From positions 25,295,501 to 25,359,500 of the forward strand of contig CM077599.1 of NCBI GenBank assembly GCA_039654915.1: DNA of 64,000 nt, written 5' to 3'. Below, in pieces: positions 34,973 through 47,177 of this stretch (positions are counted from its first letter, which is position 1; each line of letters begins with the position of its first letter). The translations under genes were made by a program, and so were the position numbers. Source of the stretch: Aquilaria yunnanensis. Taxonomy: Eukaryota; Streptophyta; Magnoliopsida; Malvales; Thymelaeaceae. The notes under the pieces are model-generated. The model saw only the letters and a program-made list of their open reading frames with translations. It was not told the origin of the DNA and did not search any database.

Positions 34973-35461
34973 TTATAGAGTAGTGGTGCAAAAAAGTGGA
35001 GCCTCTTATCAAACAAGTAAAGCTTTAACTTGATTTTTTTGCTATTAAGTCGAGTCTAATGAATCTTGAGCCAAGTTTTGAGTTGCATTTTAAGTTCGCA
35101 TTCTTAACAAGTCAAGCTTCGAGTTTGGTATTATTCAGCTCGAACTTTTATTGAATTTAATGAAGCTAATATTTTTTAGTATAAAAATAATACTCCTATT
35201 GATTTTATTTTTAATATACATAAATTCTAAAATTTTAGTTTCTATTCCTTAAATTAAGCTTGAACCTCGAATCAAACTTCGAGCCTATCGAACCACCGAA
35301 CTGAACTTGAACCTACACCTTTTTGACCCGAGATTCGAGTCTCATTTTTCAAGCTCATTGAGTTTGAACTCAAGCTCGAGCTAAGTCAATCTTTGATAAA
35401 TTGAGCTTAAAGTCTAAGATATTCGTACTCAGCTCAGCCCGTTTATGCCCCTATTATAGAG
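34973..35461. mobile_element. hAT-type MITE with perfect 8-bp TSD
   Basis: The element proper is 34981-35453, flanked by TTATAGAG on both sides (34973-34980 and 35454-35461). Ends are TAGTGGTGCAAAAAA and, reversed, TAGGGGCATAAACGG. Subterminal sequence is rich in TCGAGC/GCTCGA-type motifs in both orientations. 473 bp, no coding capacity. Confidence 0.9.
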
Positions 35462-36063
35462 TCTTGAATGGCAACCACATTTCTTTGTTGGATATAGAAA
35501 CAACGGAGACATCATAAATTCGTATCGGGCACAAAGTCATTAAACAAACCTTTCATCTGTGTAATATTTTTATGGAGGAAGAAGATCCTGGAATAGGAAG
35601 CATTGAAAATATTTTCTGCAAGTTCAAACTGGCAGTAGTAGAGCACAGATGGAATAGCTGTTATGTGGAGCGTGATGATAAAGGCTCTTCAAGATGGTAG
35701 CTTCCTCAATAACTACCGCCATCGTGTATACTAATTACTTGGATAAAAACCACGTCATGTGGTGGTATTTTTGTCATGCTCAAGTGAGGGAGCTCTTGAC
35801 AAATGCGCAAATTTCATTTTAGATGCTGATGAATTAATTGCATTTGGGTGTTTGGAATTGCTGCTATTTGTAATTCCATCAAGGATATGTAATTTTGAAT
35901 TGTAAAACCCAAAGGACAAGATGAGAAGTGATATTTCCATCTATACTTGATTAAGGATCATTCAACAACTAATGGGTGGTTTAGGAACCGCACTTTGCAG
36001 CACACTGTATAGTTTAGGGACCAATTTAAGTTGTATCTTAGCCCATCACTCCCTCAACTTTAG

Positions 36064-36425
36064 TGGAGTGGGACAAGGAGTAGAAACTGGCCACTCCAAC
36101 AACTCTAGCAGCTGATGGAGATTTTGAAACAGCTTCCATCAATGGCTCCTAACAAATTAGCCTCTGAACCATCTGGCAAAGCTTCAGGGCGGGACAAGTC
36201 AGATACATGCCGGGAACAAAGACATGGCCCCCATGGTTGTGTGGCCCCGTAAGTCGTGTCGAATTCCTGCACAATCCCCACTCTATTTGCCTTCAACACT
36301 TACCTCCCCCTTCTCAGATTCCTGCCAGGCCTCGAACCAGCTTGCTCCTTCTAGTTATCATATTCCCTTCTTCCCTACAATTGCCATTCCTTCCATGTAT
36401 TAGTGCTGCCATTTGCTTGCAGTGC
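36064..36425 (+). pseudogene. Exon-2 pseudogene copy of the Ole e 1-like gene
   Basis: Starting GGACAAGGAGTAGAAACTGG, this matches exon 2 of the intact gene at 43547-43935 (for example GATGGAGATTTTGAAACAGC versus CAATGGAGATTTTGAGACAG; CAGATTCCTGCCAGGCCTC versus CAGATTCCTGCAAGGCCTC; and the ends TTCTAGTTATCATATTCC versus TTCCAGTTATTATGTTCC). Similarity continues past the stop into the 3' flank (TTAGTGCTGCC). An in-frame TAG replaces Gln early, several indels break the frame, and exon 1 was not found. Same strand, about 7.2 kb upstream: a decayed tandem duplicate. Confidence 0.9.
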
Positions 36426-36479
36426 GTCGTTTCTTTCTTTCTTCTTCTTTTCTTTTTTGTTTTTTTTACACTGTAAGTC

Positions 36480-38700
36480 TTAACGTTAAGTAACACTGTC
36501 ATGTTAAAGGTATTAATTAGATCACAGGAGGGTTTAAATTAACTGCTGGTGAAAATTTTATTTTCTCACCGACAGTAGATAGAATATATATGTTATTGAA
36601 ATTGATGTCAGATAAAGATATTGATGACAACAGCATTCTGTTTTTAACTGAATTCATGTAGTTAAGTTATTGATCGTACCATGTATGTTAGTTGAAACTT
36701 AAGAGGCTTGATCTGTTGGTTATAAGTCTTTATCCCTCTGATTAAGAGGCTTGAAAATTGAGGAGTATTAGATTGATTTATGACCGACTAATCGTTAGTA
36801 CTATACGAGGTTACCTTAGGAACCACATTGTACCCAGTAATTTTTACAATAAATTTAGTATTAAAATAAATTCTAATAATAAATTTTTACAATAAATTAA
36901 TATTTTATTTTATTTCCATTTTAAGTTGCACTTTTGTTATATTAAATTATTATCATTAAAATAATTAGTTATGATTAAATCATAAAAACTGTGAAATATA
37001 ACACTGTACGCGTCTCGAAATTATGGACATATTTTTGTCATTAAAAAATAATTTATTGAAAAAATTTCATTTCTTATTAACTCATATTCCAATTTTTAAC
37101 ATTCAAGAGAAGTTTATTTGAAATAATTTACTTTTAATTTTAGCAATTTTGGACCAAGTTGCTTTATTCAATCATAGCGCTTTTGTAGTAAATGATTCAA
37201 ACTATAAAACTCAATCATCAATGACAAAAACATAAGACTGAAACATAAAATAATGTTTAAGTTATGTTAATAAATTAACAGTTTAATTATTAACTTAATA
37301 AAATAAAAAATAAAACAAAAAAATAATAAATTGATCAAAGCCGAATTAACTTGAGCCATACCCAGAAATGGAAAAATTATAGTGACTAAAGTTTTGTACA
37401 AAAAAACAATAATAAATAAAAGAAACAAAAATAGTTTGGGGGCCAAGAGAGGCAATAGAAAAACTTTAGATATAAGGGTTTAATAATTGACTTAATAAAT
37501 ATTTAAAAAATGATTTTACCCAAAAACAAATAAACGATAGTGGCCAATATTTTATTTTAGAAAACAGTACATAAAAAAAAATACAAAGTTTTGGGGACCA
37601 AGAGAACATATAGAATAATAGAAAGACTATAGTTAAGCAGTTATTAAGTTTAAAGACCAAAACATCAAATGAATCAAATGTAGGGACTAGAGTGGGAAAT
37701 AGTTGCAATTTGAAAACACGTTTTAACCAAAAGAAACTTGAACAACATGAAAGTGAGAAAATGCAGATGCAGACCCTAAAAAAGCTATTATCTTTAAAAA
37801 AAGGTGACCAAGCTTCCAAAGAAGCAATGGCATCCAAAAGAAAAAAAGAGAACTAGGGGAAAAAAGTGATGCACATTGTTTATCATTGTATATGAACAGT
37901 GTGTGCCTCATCACGGACTGACATTAACGAGAAAAATTGAAAAATGCATTGTAGTATACTGCTATATAAACAATATGCGATTTCAGCAATGTTTAGGGAG
38001 CAAAACTGAAGAAAAAATTCTACAAGGGCTGGAAAAGGGTACCATCACCCATAAAAAGAAAAAAAATGTACTATACTTTAATGTTCATAAAATAGTACCC
38101 TCACAGTAATTAGAATATAGTATCGTATGGTTTTAGATATTGAAAATTGAATAAGCTCCCCAACTCTCCCTAAAAAAAACGGAGAGCTTAAGTGCAGTGG
38201 CAAAGCCATAAATTTGAATTGAGGGTTTGAAATTTGGTTAAACATAAAGGTTTTATCTAAATAGACAAAAAAAGTTGATAGAGAAATTTGTAAAGGAATT
38301 AGCAGGCCGTATATGATTAGTAATGGATTTTTAAAAATTTGGTTAAATATAACAAAAGAGTTAATTTGCAATGCCCAAAAGAATTAGGGAATCATCAAGC
38401 ACATATAAAATAGGTTTAAGATAGACTTGTGACAAGAAATGAACGTTATGGACTTTGCACAATTATCATAATAATAATAATATGTGGTAATTCTACATCA
38501 TCAAAATAATAATAACAATTTTGGTAAATAATTTTTATAATGTTTACAATCTAGAAAAAGTTCAAAATTATTATCCATTTAAAACTTTTTGTTTGCTAAT
38601 TAGAAAGATAATAAATAATAGTGTGGTTATATCATAATAATGTGCAAATAAATTATGGCACGAAAGTTTTTAAAAAATGTTAGTGAAAAATATAGAATAT
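36480..38700. other. AT-rich stretch, no supported gene
   Basis: Minus-strand frames at 37466-37837 and 38078-38371 are Phe/Leu-rich translations of A-rich DNA. Two related segments (GGGGGCCAAGAGAGGCAATAG near 37440 and GGGGACCAAGAGAACATATAG near 37590) suggest a degenerate duplicated unit. Confidence 0.4.
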
Positions 38701-38776
38701 TGTTTGGTGTTGTCTTCTGCTTTTGGAAAGCCACAAGGTTTTTGATAAGAAGATTCTTAGATGACTTAGTGCACTT

Positions 38777-39935
38777 TTATGAAGCCACTAGAGGAAAACA
38801 CCCATAATTAGCACAAAATGACCATAAGTTTATAAAGTCAGTATGAAAAAAATATTCAAACGATGCCCTACCACTGCCTCCATCATGAAAGGCACCGTTT
38901 TTGGGGAGCTTATGTACCAGCTGGGACTCAGGGGGGGACTCGGGAAGTTCCACCATTTCGGATGGCGGTTTAGACAATGGGGCCCCCACAGCATGTGCCT
39001 CACTAGCCTTGCAGGCATCCACCAAGGCATCAGCATCACCTTTGAACCTCTTCAGAAACTTCTTGGCACGGCTGCTCATTTCTGCATAAAGCAAAACATG
39101 GTTAGATATCACATCCATGCACGAAAAAGCAAGAAAACTATTACGACTAGGACACAACTCTTTGGCAGAGGGCCCCGTTGGGCCCTAGTAACAACCTTAT
39201 AGGCTTCAACTAGCCTTCCTTCTTGACCCTCCTCCCAATTACAAGGGTCTTTTACTCCTGGATATGACGGTGGGCCCTGCTAATCCCTGCCCACCTAAGG
39301 GTGATCTCATCCATTTCTGTGTAATTAATGGGGAACAACTTCAAAAAATTATTGTTCCCCACCATTTCCTTTAACCAGCAGACCACCTCGAGAAGTGAGC
39401 GATGGCCCTTTGAGCCATTGTATATGGGCACTGTCTCGACTAAGGCATGCTAAGAAGTGTCCACAAAATCATAAGGGAACCCCCATGGCTGCTTCTTCGG
39501 TGTGAAGAAAAAGCACTCCATCCACCCCAACCACAAATCCTTACAGGACACGAACGCAAAGGATTTGTTCTCACCTCGATTGATGGGGGTGATGTGAAAG
39601 AAGTCAGCACCTTTATTCAAGTCTAGCATGTAAAACTGGAGGAAGACCTCTAACAAGGGAGACACCCCCACCAGTTTACGGCAAATGATGAAGCCGTTGA
39701 TGTGGACAAATGAGTTCGGCATAAACTGAGATGTCAGAATTTGGTAGTGCTCGCAGATCTGCTCTACCAGCGGATGTAGAGGGAAGCAGAGCCCCACCTG
39801 GAGCTGGTTCATAAATACAAAAAGCACATCTTTTCTTTTGCTTCCCCTTTCTAAACCCTCATTCTTGAAAGCCTTCGCACGGGGGAAGGCAGCAACAATG
39901 CTGTTTGACAAAAAATATCTGGCAATATTTGTCAC
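38777..39935 (-). pseudogene. Retroelement-associated 'Transposase_28-like' protein remnant
   Basis: Read on the minus strand, 39935-39450 encodes 161 residues with LQVGLCFPLHPLVEQICEHY, LTSQFMPNSFVHINGFIIC, a GADFFHITP segment and WGFPYDFVDTS. This is the pattern of the plant 'putative gypsy-type transposon' domain (PF04195-like: FPLHP..., P(N/S)..., WGFP). Further 3', 39157-38777 gives SRAKKFLKRFKGDADALVDAC and an acidic/Pro-rich tail, likely a later exon of the same gene. Stops separate the two and precede the first, so it is decayed. Such proteins are carried by large non-autonomous gypsy-related elements. Confidence 0.68.
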
Positions 39936-40376
39936 CTACATGTCTTCATTGTGCTGAGTCACAACCCCCTTCATCGCCTAAATGTTAAAAAAAATGGCAC
40001 CTTAGAAGAATCACCACCGTTGACGGTAGCCTTAGATGATGATTTCATATAAGCCAATTGGAAAAACTGGCAAAGAACATATCAAGGCTGCCACCAATGC
40101 AACGAGGCGGCAAAAATATGGGAACCAAAAAAACCCAAAACCCAAGAAAGCCCAGAACCAAAAAAAAAAAAAAAAAAACAACAACATGCTTAGGAAAAGG
40201 GACAAAAAACTACTACCTAAATATGATAAAAAAGGATGAACACAGTAAGAAGAAGAAGAAATTCGGAGGAAAAATCTCCAGAGACTCTGGTGCTAACAGC
40301 AAGCAAGAAGCAAGAAATCAAAGGAAAAACAGTAGAACAAGCTAAACAGTAAAAAGGCAAGGCAGAAACCTTTATG

Positions 40377-40378
<2 letters not shown>

Positions 40379-40405
<27 letters not shown>
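40379..40405. repeat. (AC)n microsatellite
   Basis: About 13 AC units. Confidence 0.97.
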
Positions 40406-40407
<2 letters not shown>

Positions 40408-40799
40408 AAGAAACCTATGTCCATTGGGTTTCATTTCGGAAACCACCACTACAAATAATAGGCCAAATCACTGAAGTACGCATGGTCACTAACAACCATT
40501 AGGATAGTCACTCCTGGACACTTCCTTGAAGAGCATTTAATGAATGTCATCTTGCTTTCCTTTCAACTGACACGTTTGCCACATATTATAGCCACATAGG
40601 AGTGGTGGGGAAAAGATTCAAAACGTTGGCGATTGCCCAACTTCCCCAGGAAGCAAATGGGATAGGGCGAATTTGTACCATCACCTAAAATCATTTCACC
40701 TGAATGCACCAATAGAACAGTAAAGGAGAAGGGGTTCGCACCTCCTCTTTGGTAAAAGCGCACCAATGCACCCGGGAACACGGGGCTCTCAGCCCACAT

Positions 40800-41220
40800 T
40801 CCCTCATGAAAGGAGACCTATTTGATAAGTAATAGGCCTAGAGAACTCAAATTTGGAAGTCTTCGAACTAAGCCGTTTCTAAGGGCCCAAATAGGCCCTA
40901 AGAGAACTCCTCCATAGAAGAAAATTGTATCCCATAAATACGGAATAAGTTACTCAGAGCACAGCTTAATTGTATAAACCTTTTCAAGCACCAATCCCGA
41001 TGTACGATATTCTGACTCTCTTCTCTTTCTTCCTACTATTCACTGGGAAAACCGGGAAAGCTAACTTGAGCGTCAAAAGGTTTCCCTCGAGAGCACATCC
41101 TGAGACTCTAATCTACCATTCACCAAGCTTTTGAGCCCAATTTACACGATCACTTTACCCATCAAACATGAATTTGACATTGGAGTAGTTCATCTAGTCC
41201 GTTAATTATGAGCATGTTTA
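40800..41220 (+). repeat. Possible gypsy LTR fragment
   Basis: Shows LTR-like promoter layout: CCCATAAATAC (40931-40941, TATA-like), a CT-rich transcript leader (CTGACTCTCTTCTCTTTC), then GCTAACTTGAGCGTC (about 41058) followed by TTTCCCTCGAG. The wording ACTTGAGCGTC...TTCCC is common in LTRs of plant gypsy elements. A partner LTR and TG/CA borders were not found, so it may be a solo or truncated LTR of the element carrying the remnant to its left. Confidence 0.42.
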
Positions 41221-41389
41221 TATTTGAAAGAACTTTGTTTGATAGTATTTTTGTTTTACTGAAAAATAGAGCAAGTTTTAGAAATTAGGAGTTCAACCTT
41301 TACAAATAAATTATTTCGACATTATTGGACGCAACATTGTTCTATATAAAAATACAAAATAAACTAACATAAGAATATTAATTTTTTTC

Positions 41390-41762
41390 TTTTTCTTTTT
41401 TGTTGGAAAGAGGGATGCATTAAACAACAAAAATTACACAACAATATTCTTGCGTTTATCAAAAGGCCTACATACAGAGCTAGCTGGGTAGGAGATATTA
41501 CCCTGAGGCTACGGGCAGCAAACGAACAAGCTGGCACACAGCACACTTATAGGCCTGCAGGTACCGCTTGCTGGGTTTCAATCATACACATCATAAGAGT
41601 GTGTCATAGCACAATCAAACAAAAGCTTATCTTTCACAAAAGTAGGGCAAGAATCAAAATAAGTAAAATGGTCTTCCACGATGGCTCCAAACTTAGCCGC
41701 TAGCACATTAGCAACCGCATTAGTCTGCCTGGGACAAAACTGAAGGTAAAGAAGGGCCAGAA
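41390..41762 (-). pseudogene. LINE 3' end fragment (RNase H-like C-terminus)
   Basis: On the minus strand from 41762: QFCPRQTNAVANVLAAKFGA, then DHFTYFDSCPTFV, LFDCAM and a stop at about 41580, matching the C-terminal end of plant LINE RNase H-like regions (R..N.VA..LA). A 3' non-coding tail of about 180 bp follows and ends in an A-rich run (41405-41382). The 5' side is cut by foldback family A at about 41766. It is a different copy from the LINE at 22-25 kb. Confidence 0.7.
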
Positions 41763-41765
41763 TAT

Positions 41766-41905
41766 TAGATCTAATTTGTTTTAAATTAAATCAATTTAAT
41801 CTAAAATAATTTTTTTTATATTTTTACATCTTTTTTTTACATGAAATTAATTTTATTTAAAAATTAATATCATATAAATATAATAATCCATTAAAACTAT
41901 ACTTT
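41766..41905. mobile_element. Foldback MITE family A, truncated copy
   Basis: Left-arm blocks TTAATCTAAAATAATTTT, ATTTTTACATCTTTT, ATGAAATTAATTTTATTT and AATATAATAATCCATTAAAA are present; the right arm is absent. Confidence 0.6.
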
Positions 41906-42164
41906 TACCTAGATACCCTATAATTCTTTTTCCAAACTTGTCAGGCATGTCGCGTCACCTCCCCGCATTTCCCCAGCGAACCCGCGGCGCTGTGTAAGTG
42001 ATTTTAATTATGTGTTCAAAATTTGCTCGCACATCAATTTTAAATTCGGCTATACAATGTTGATTGAATTTCTGTTAACTATAATTTTCCTAATTCTGTG
42101 ACTCAAAATGTGCTGCACTGACACTTTGCTAAGCAAAAAACTCATCTATTATAACTATATTTTC

Positions 42165-42410
42165 TATAAAGTAATTATTTCTAAATTATCAATTTCATAA
42201 AACTTTACACTTTAAGAAATTTGAAGAATGATACATATTTTTTTTAAAAATAAGTAATTTATATTAATTTTTATTTTAGTAAAATAATATTTCCCTTTTA
42301 AAAAAGAAAAAAACATTCTAAAATTACCTTTTTGGATTTTTTTAAAGCCTGAGGTTTTAATAAATTGACAATCAGGACAAACAATCACTTTATATCAGAA
42401 TAAAGTACAG
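42165..42410. mobile_element. Foldback MITE family B, copy 2
   Basis: ATAAAGTAATTATTTCTAAA and TATCAATTTCATAAAAC at the left pair with TTAATAAATTGACAATCAGG and CAAACAATCACTTTATAT at the right. The outer sequence (ATAAAGTACAGTAATACA) matches the flank of copy 1 near 19850. Confidence 0.55.
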
Positions 42411-42439
42411 TAATACATTAATTCTAATACAAAATAAAT

Positions 42440-43190
42440 TGGCTCCTAATTATTAGAATATAAACAGTCATTAACGTTAAATCCACCAACAATTAAAGAA
42501 TAAAAATAAAAAATATAGAAGAAGAAACGGACAAAAAGGTTGCCTACGTAATCTAGCTTTCATGTGTCAAATTTGAATGAGTGTGGGGTTGGAGTGAATA
42601 AATGTTTGCCCTGAACGAAAGGCATGGTGCTCCACATACGCTGCCATTAATTCCTACGTATACTACTTAATTATAATATGTTCATCTTCATATCTATTCT
42701 TAATAATTTGAGTAGAGTTTTTCCTTTCTCTGTGCCCAGAAAACAAAAATAGTTTTTTGTAAATGTATAACAGCCAATCTCAACAATCTTTTTGGTTGTC
42801 TCTTGTATAATTGAATACAAAACTCAACACTATAATGGTGTACTCATATTTGGTGTTCAACTCTCCGATTTACAGACACAGAGAGAGATTGGTAATAAAA
42901 GCACCGATATCTCTTAATGCAAGACAGCGTTGCCTGGCCCCTGTCAAGAGACATATGTTTGACAAAATGTTCAGTGATAGAGAAAATTTCCTTCTTCTGA
43001 ACAGAAAAAAAAAAAAAAAAGAGCAATGTATACTATGAAGGACATTGATGCTAGCCATGAATTGCCCAACAACTGTAGATAAATATTATCACAAATGGAC
43101 GACATAAGTTCAGCAGTAAATTCTGCGCAACCACCAGCCTCACCTCTCTGGGGTCTCATTAAATTTTCCTGCCATTTCTGAAGTTGCGTG
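42440..43190. other. Upstream region of the Ole e 1-like gene
   Basis: No gene. A 16-base A-run at 43005-43020 follows GAACAG and could be a retroposon tail, but no body was recognised. It presumably contains the promoter of the gene at 43292. Confidence 0.4.
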
Positions 43191-43196
43191 AGCCTT

Positions 43197-43206
43197 CTAT
43201 TTATAA
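43197..43206 (+). promoter_or_regulatory. Putative TATA box of the Ole e 1-like gene
   Basis: CTATTTATAAG lies about 90 bases before the ATG, which would leave a short leader of about 60 bases. Placement and sequence fit a plant TATA box. Confidence 0.65.
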
Positions 43207-43291
43207 GCTGGTTCCACTTTCTTCTACTTTCATTATACTCCAAGACTCAAACTCATCTTTCTGAGCTACTTCTCCTGTCTCTGCAGCTCCA

Positions 43292-43935
43292 ATGGCGTTC
43301 CGTTGCAACAATAATATTGCCGCACTCTTCTTCGTCCTGGCACTTGCGGCTGGTTTCCAGATTTCTCTGTGCCAAGTGGTCAAGGGCAAGGTCTCTTGCC
43401 TTGACTGCAATCTCCATGACGACCTCTCAGGTGATTTACCTGACCCTTATTCTTTTGTGTTTATGCGCGTGCGCTTGTGTGCATGTACACGTGATGTTAC
43501 GTGTGCCCCGTAGTGCAAGCTTCATGTTTATTTTCTGTTTTCTTAGGCATTAAGGTTGCGGTGAAGTGCGACAAGGAGCAGAAACTGGCCACAGGAACAA
43601 CACGAGCCAATGGAGATTTTGAGACAGAGCTTCCAGCACTGGCTCCTAACAGTCAGCCTGTGAACTGTTTGGCAAAGGTTATGGGTGGGACGAGCCAGAC
43701 TTACGCAAGGAAGAAAGACATGGTCTCCAAGGTTGTGGATGGCCCGGCCGGATCAAATTACTACACAATCTCCACCCCACTTGCCCTCTACACTTCTTGC
43801 CCTTCTGCAGATTCCTGCAAGGCCTCCAACCAGCTTGGTTCATCCAAGACTGTTGACCTGCCTCTGCCAAGGGAGTGGGGGCTTGCTCCTTCCAGTTATT
43901 ATGTTCCTTTTTTCCCCATAATTGGCATTCCTTGA
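43292..43935 (+). CDS. Pollen Ole e 1-like secreted protein, two exons
   Basis: Exon 1 is 43292-43430, the intron 43431-43546 (116 bp, CTCTCAG/GTGATT...TTCTTAG/GCATTA) and exon 2 43547-43935, giving 175 residues. The intron sits within a Gly codon, right after CLDCNLHDDLS, as is usual in this family. Residues 1 to about 27 are a signal peptide (ending SLCQ). The Ole e 1 domain follows: VKGKVSCLDC, GIKVAVKCDKEQKLATGTT, GDFETELPAL, NCLAKV, and a C-terminal LPREWGLAPSSYYVPFFP tail rich in Pro and aromatics. Conserved cysteines are in C..C, KCD, NCL and SC pairs. Members are secreted cell-wall-associated proteins of pollen, roots and vasculature; the exact role is unknown. A dead exon-2 copy lies at 36064-36425. 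Confidence 0.92.
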
Positions 43936-44990
43936 ATGTATTATATATAGTCTATATATTGTTACTGAGCTTGGGGCCTTAATTATGTAGTTAATTGGCT
44001 GCTTGTGATATATTAAGATATATAGTATATAGTAAGTGCTGCCTTTTGCTTCTATATGTCTTTATGTATGCAGTCATATGGCCTTTATGTGTGGTTTTGA
44101 GTTTTATGAATATATATGTATGAAGCATAAAGAACTTAATTAATTGTTAGTTGAAGCTTTATTACTGAAATCGTTTGCTTTGACAAGTGTTTAATATGTT
44201 AAATTCATTATTCACCCACATAATGGTAATACAAAAAAAAATTAAGTTTACAACTTGAATATTATTTTAAACATGAAACCAGGAATTCTCCATTTTGTTC
44301 CAATTATTTCTAGCCACACCTGATGCTTCCCAAACTGCTCTTGATGCAAACATGACAAACAACACCGATTTATAGAAGGAAAAAGTAAAAATTAATAATT
44401 TAAATTGTTCATTAATTATAAAAAATATTACGCTATTTAAATGCAATTGAAGACAATTACTAGATAATTGAAATTAATATTAGTTATTTTGAGTTAACAA
44501 ATTTTATTAAGTACAGATCATATGAAATGTTTTAAAAATGTTTAGGACCAAAATAAAATGGTTAATAAATTTAGGACTAAAAGAGAATAATAAGTAAAGG
44601 TTAGGGACCATGCTAAGCCCTATATTTAATAAGTAGGAAACAATTATTGTCTGCTATCTTTGGGAATTATAGATGAAAAATAAACAAACAATTTTAGTTT
44701 TAATCGAGTTTAACTTTATTTAATTCAAACTCAATATACAATTCAAATAAAGCTTAATCTGCTTATTATTCAAGTAAGCTCAACTCAGTTTTAGCTTTTG
44801 AGTACATATTACATAGGTGTGGCTTATTTCGTGCATCATCCCTAAAAAAATTAAGAATTTATGTTTTGACCCTACGCTTTAAATTCTACATATATCTTCC
44901 CTACAAAACATCAAACAAAGTTCCACAGTAAGCAGAATGGATCAGATTGGAGGATAAGTGAGATGGTGGTCATGGGCTCAATAGCCCACA
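43936..44990. other. 3' flank of the Ole e 1-like gene, AT-rich
   Basis: The 3' UTR probably lies within 43936-44160 (TATATA-rich, several AATAAA-like words nearby). Beyond it, only AT-rich sequence with no supported gene or defined element end. Confidence 0.4.
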
Positions 44991-45301
44991 TCGCCTTGAT
45001 CTGATTTTTCTGGTTTGGTTTTTTATCTTTTTAGCTTTTCCCTTGTTTTCCCCCACCTTTTTTTTAAAGAAAAATTTCCCCTCTTTTCCTTCAACTTCTT
45101 CTTTTTATCTATTTTATCTTTCCAGTTTTGTTTTTTTGACTGATTTTTCTAGTCTTTTTTGTTTCTTTTTGTCTTTTTCATTTTCCCCTTGTTTTCATTT
45201 TCTCCTATTTTTCCTTCCACTTCTTCTTTTTTCTATTTTCTCTTTCTAGTTTTTTTTATATCTACTTTTTTCATTTTTATTTTTAAATTACATCTTCTTG
45301 T

Positions 45302-45309
45302 CTTTTCCC
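45302..45309. repeat. hAT target-site duplication, left
   Basis: CTTTTCCC, matching CTTTTCCT at 51370-51377 in 7 of 8 positions. Confidence 0.8.
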
Positions 45310-46473
45310 TAAGGATGACAATTGGGTTGGTCGGGTCAGGTTTAGGTTAGGTCATTCAAGTTCGGATTTAGTCGGATTAGCATCAATTTGGGTTCATGTT
45401 GGGTTATTTGGGTTTTGATTAATTTTGGATTGAGTAGATTTTGGATTTGGGGCGGATTGATTTGGGTTCAGGTTTAATTCAGATCGGGTCAATTTCAGTC
45501 TCGGATAACTTCAGATTATGTTATTTTTGTTTCGGGTTGATATTCGAGTCAAATCGGGTTATTGGTGCATAAGCTAGAATAACTGGATTAATTCAATTTT
45601 TTATTTAGATTTTGCTAAATTTTAAATTAAAGAATTTGATTTTTTATGTAAATATTTGAAAATTTTAGAGACCTATGTTGCAATTTTTATGAGTGACTGA
45701 AACAAAAATTTTAAAATTTAGGTACCTCATAACTAAAAAATTACTAGGCATAAAAAAATAATTTAAAAAAAATTAATTTCCCTAGATATAAATACAATAA
45801 TATAAAATTATTTTAATAAAAATACTTAATTAAAAACTTTGCAAATTCGATTCAGGAAACTATAAAACTCAGTCATTTTAGAACTTAAAAAGTTAGTAGG
45901 ATCAGATGTATTTAAATTATGTTATCACTTCGAGTTATAATTTTTTAGAAATTTAGAATCATTATTTAGGGTCAAAATAGAAATTAATTTAGTTTACATA
46001 CTAATTTGGAGCCCTAGAAGTCGTTTGAGGTCAGTGTTGACAAAATGGAAGGGTTTAGGTGTGAATTGGAGATTTTTAGAAGTTCTAAGTAAAATTGAAA
46101 ATTTTTTGGTAAATTTGCTAACTCTCGAGACTTTGAGGTAAATTTGGTAATTTTATGAGGTAAAATCAATTATCTCATAAAGTCATGGGTTAATTTAACA
46201 AATCCTAGAAATATTAGGTCAAATTGAAAAATCACATAAAACTAGGGGCCAAAACATTAGGCTAAGAGTTTTGTTGGACTTAAACTGAAATTTTGCCAAA
46301 TTATTTCCTAACAGATATAAGACTCTTTAAATTGGATTTCGATTAGATTTAATCTCTTAAAATCTTGCTAATCACATTTATGTCTCCCCTACTATAAATG
46401 AAAGCCACATTTTGAGAGAAATAATAAGAAAAACTAAAAGACATTCGCAACTATAAGCTCCATCCCACTGAAC

Positions 46474-47177
46474 TAAATACCGCAATATACTGTTTACTAC
46501 AGGTACACGATACACAATATAAAATGTTTTCACATTTTGTTATTTTACAGTGAGGTATACAGCGGCATTTCGTGGTATACCACATATTATGTACTTTTTG
46601 TATGTATTTGTCAAAAAAATTGGGGTATACTATAAATACTGCGTGGTATGTATTGCGGTATTTAATTTTTCGAGCATATTTTTTTTATTTTACATCAAAA
46701 TATCATAAATATATAAAACATTAAAATGAAAATAATACACATATCATAAAATACACATTTAGTTTTAATTTTTTTGTTACTTTTCTTAATTAATATAAAA
46801 AATTAATGGATGGTATTATTTATATTTATAGTATATGCAAAGTATATGGATGGTATTATTTATATTTATATTATATCAATAAATTAGTTCTTTTTCATAT
46901 TATTTATTTTGCTCCATACATAACATTTTTTTATGTTTTTTTTATTAAAAAAATATCTTCTATCATATAAATTTTATTTATATTTGACAAATTATGATGA
47001 GAAAAATTAAAATACATATAAAATGTATAAAAATAAATTATTAAACAAATTATGTCATCTTAAAATAATATTGTAACATTTATTTTTTATAAAAATGGTA
47101 ATGATATACGACGCATTATACCATGTGGTATACATTAAAAATTCAGAGTACGGTATACGTAGCAATAACAGTATTTA
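46474..47177. mobile_element. TAAATACCG inverted-repeat element, copy 2 (nested)
   Basis: Starts TAAATACCGCAATATAC and ends, reversed, TTAAATACTGTTATTGC. The core matches the copy at 27694-28344 in opposite orientation (TATTTTAAGATGACATAATT, CATTTTATATGTATTTTAAT, TTTTTCTCATCATAATTTG when reversed). Its first 190 bp (46474-46664) are themselves a palindrome ending TTGCGGTATTTA. No coding capacity. It interrupts the hAT 5' region and so is younger. Confidence 0.7.

Noticed and set aside
38190..38215. CAGTGGCAAAGCCATAAATTTG resembling a Tip100-type hAT end
   Set aside because: No matching opposite end or target duplication was found.
43005..43020. A-run after GAACAG as a SINE tail
   Set aside because: No A/B box promoter or tRNA-like head recognised upstream.
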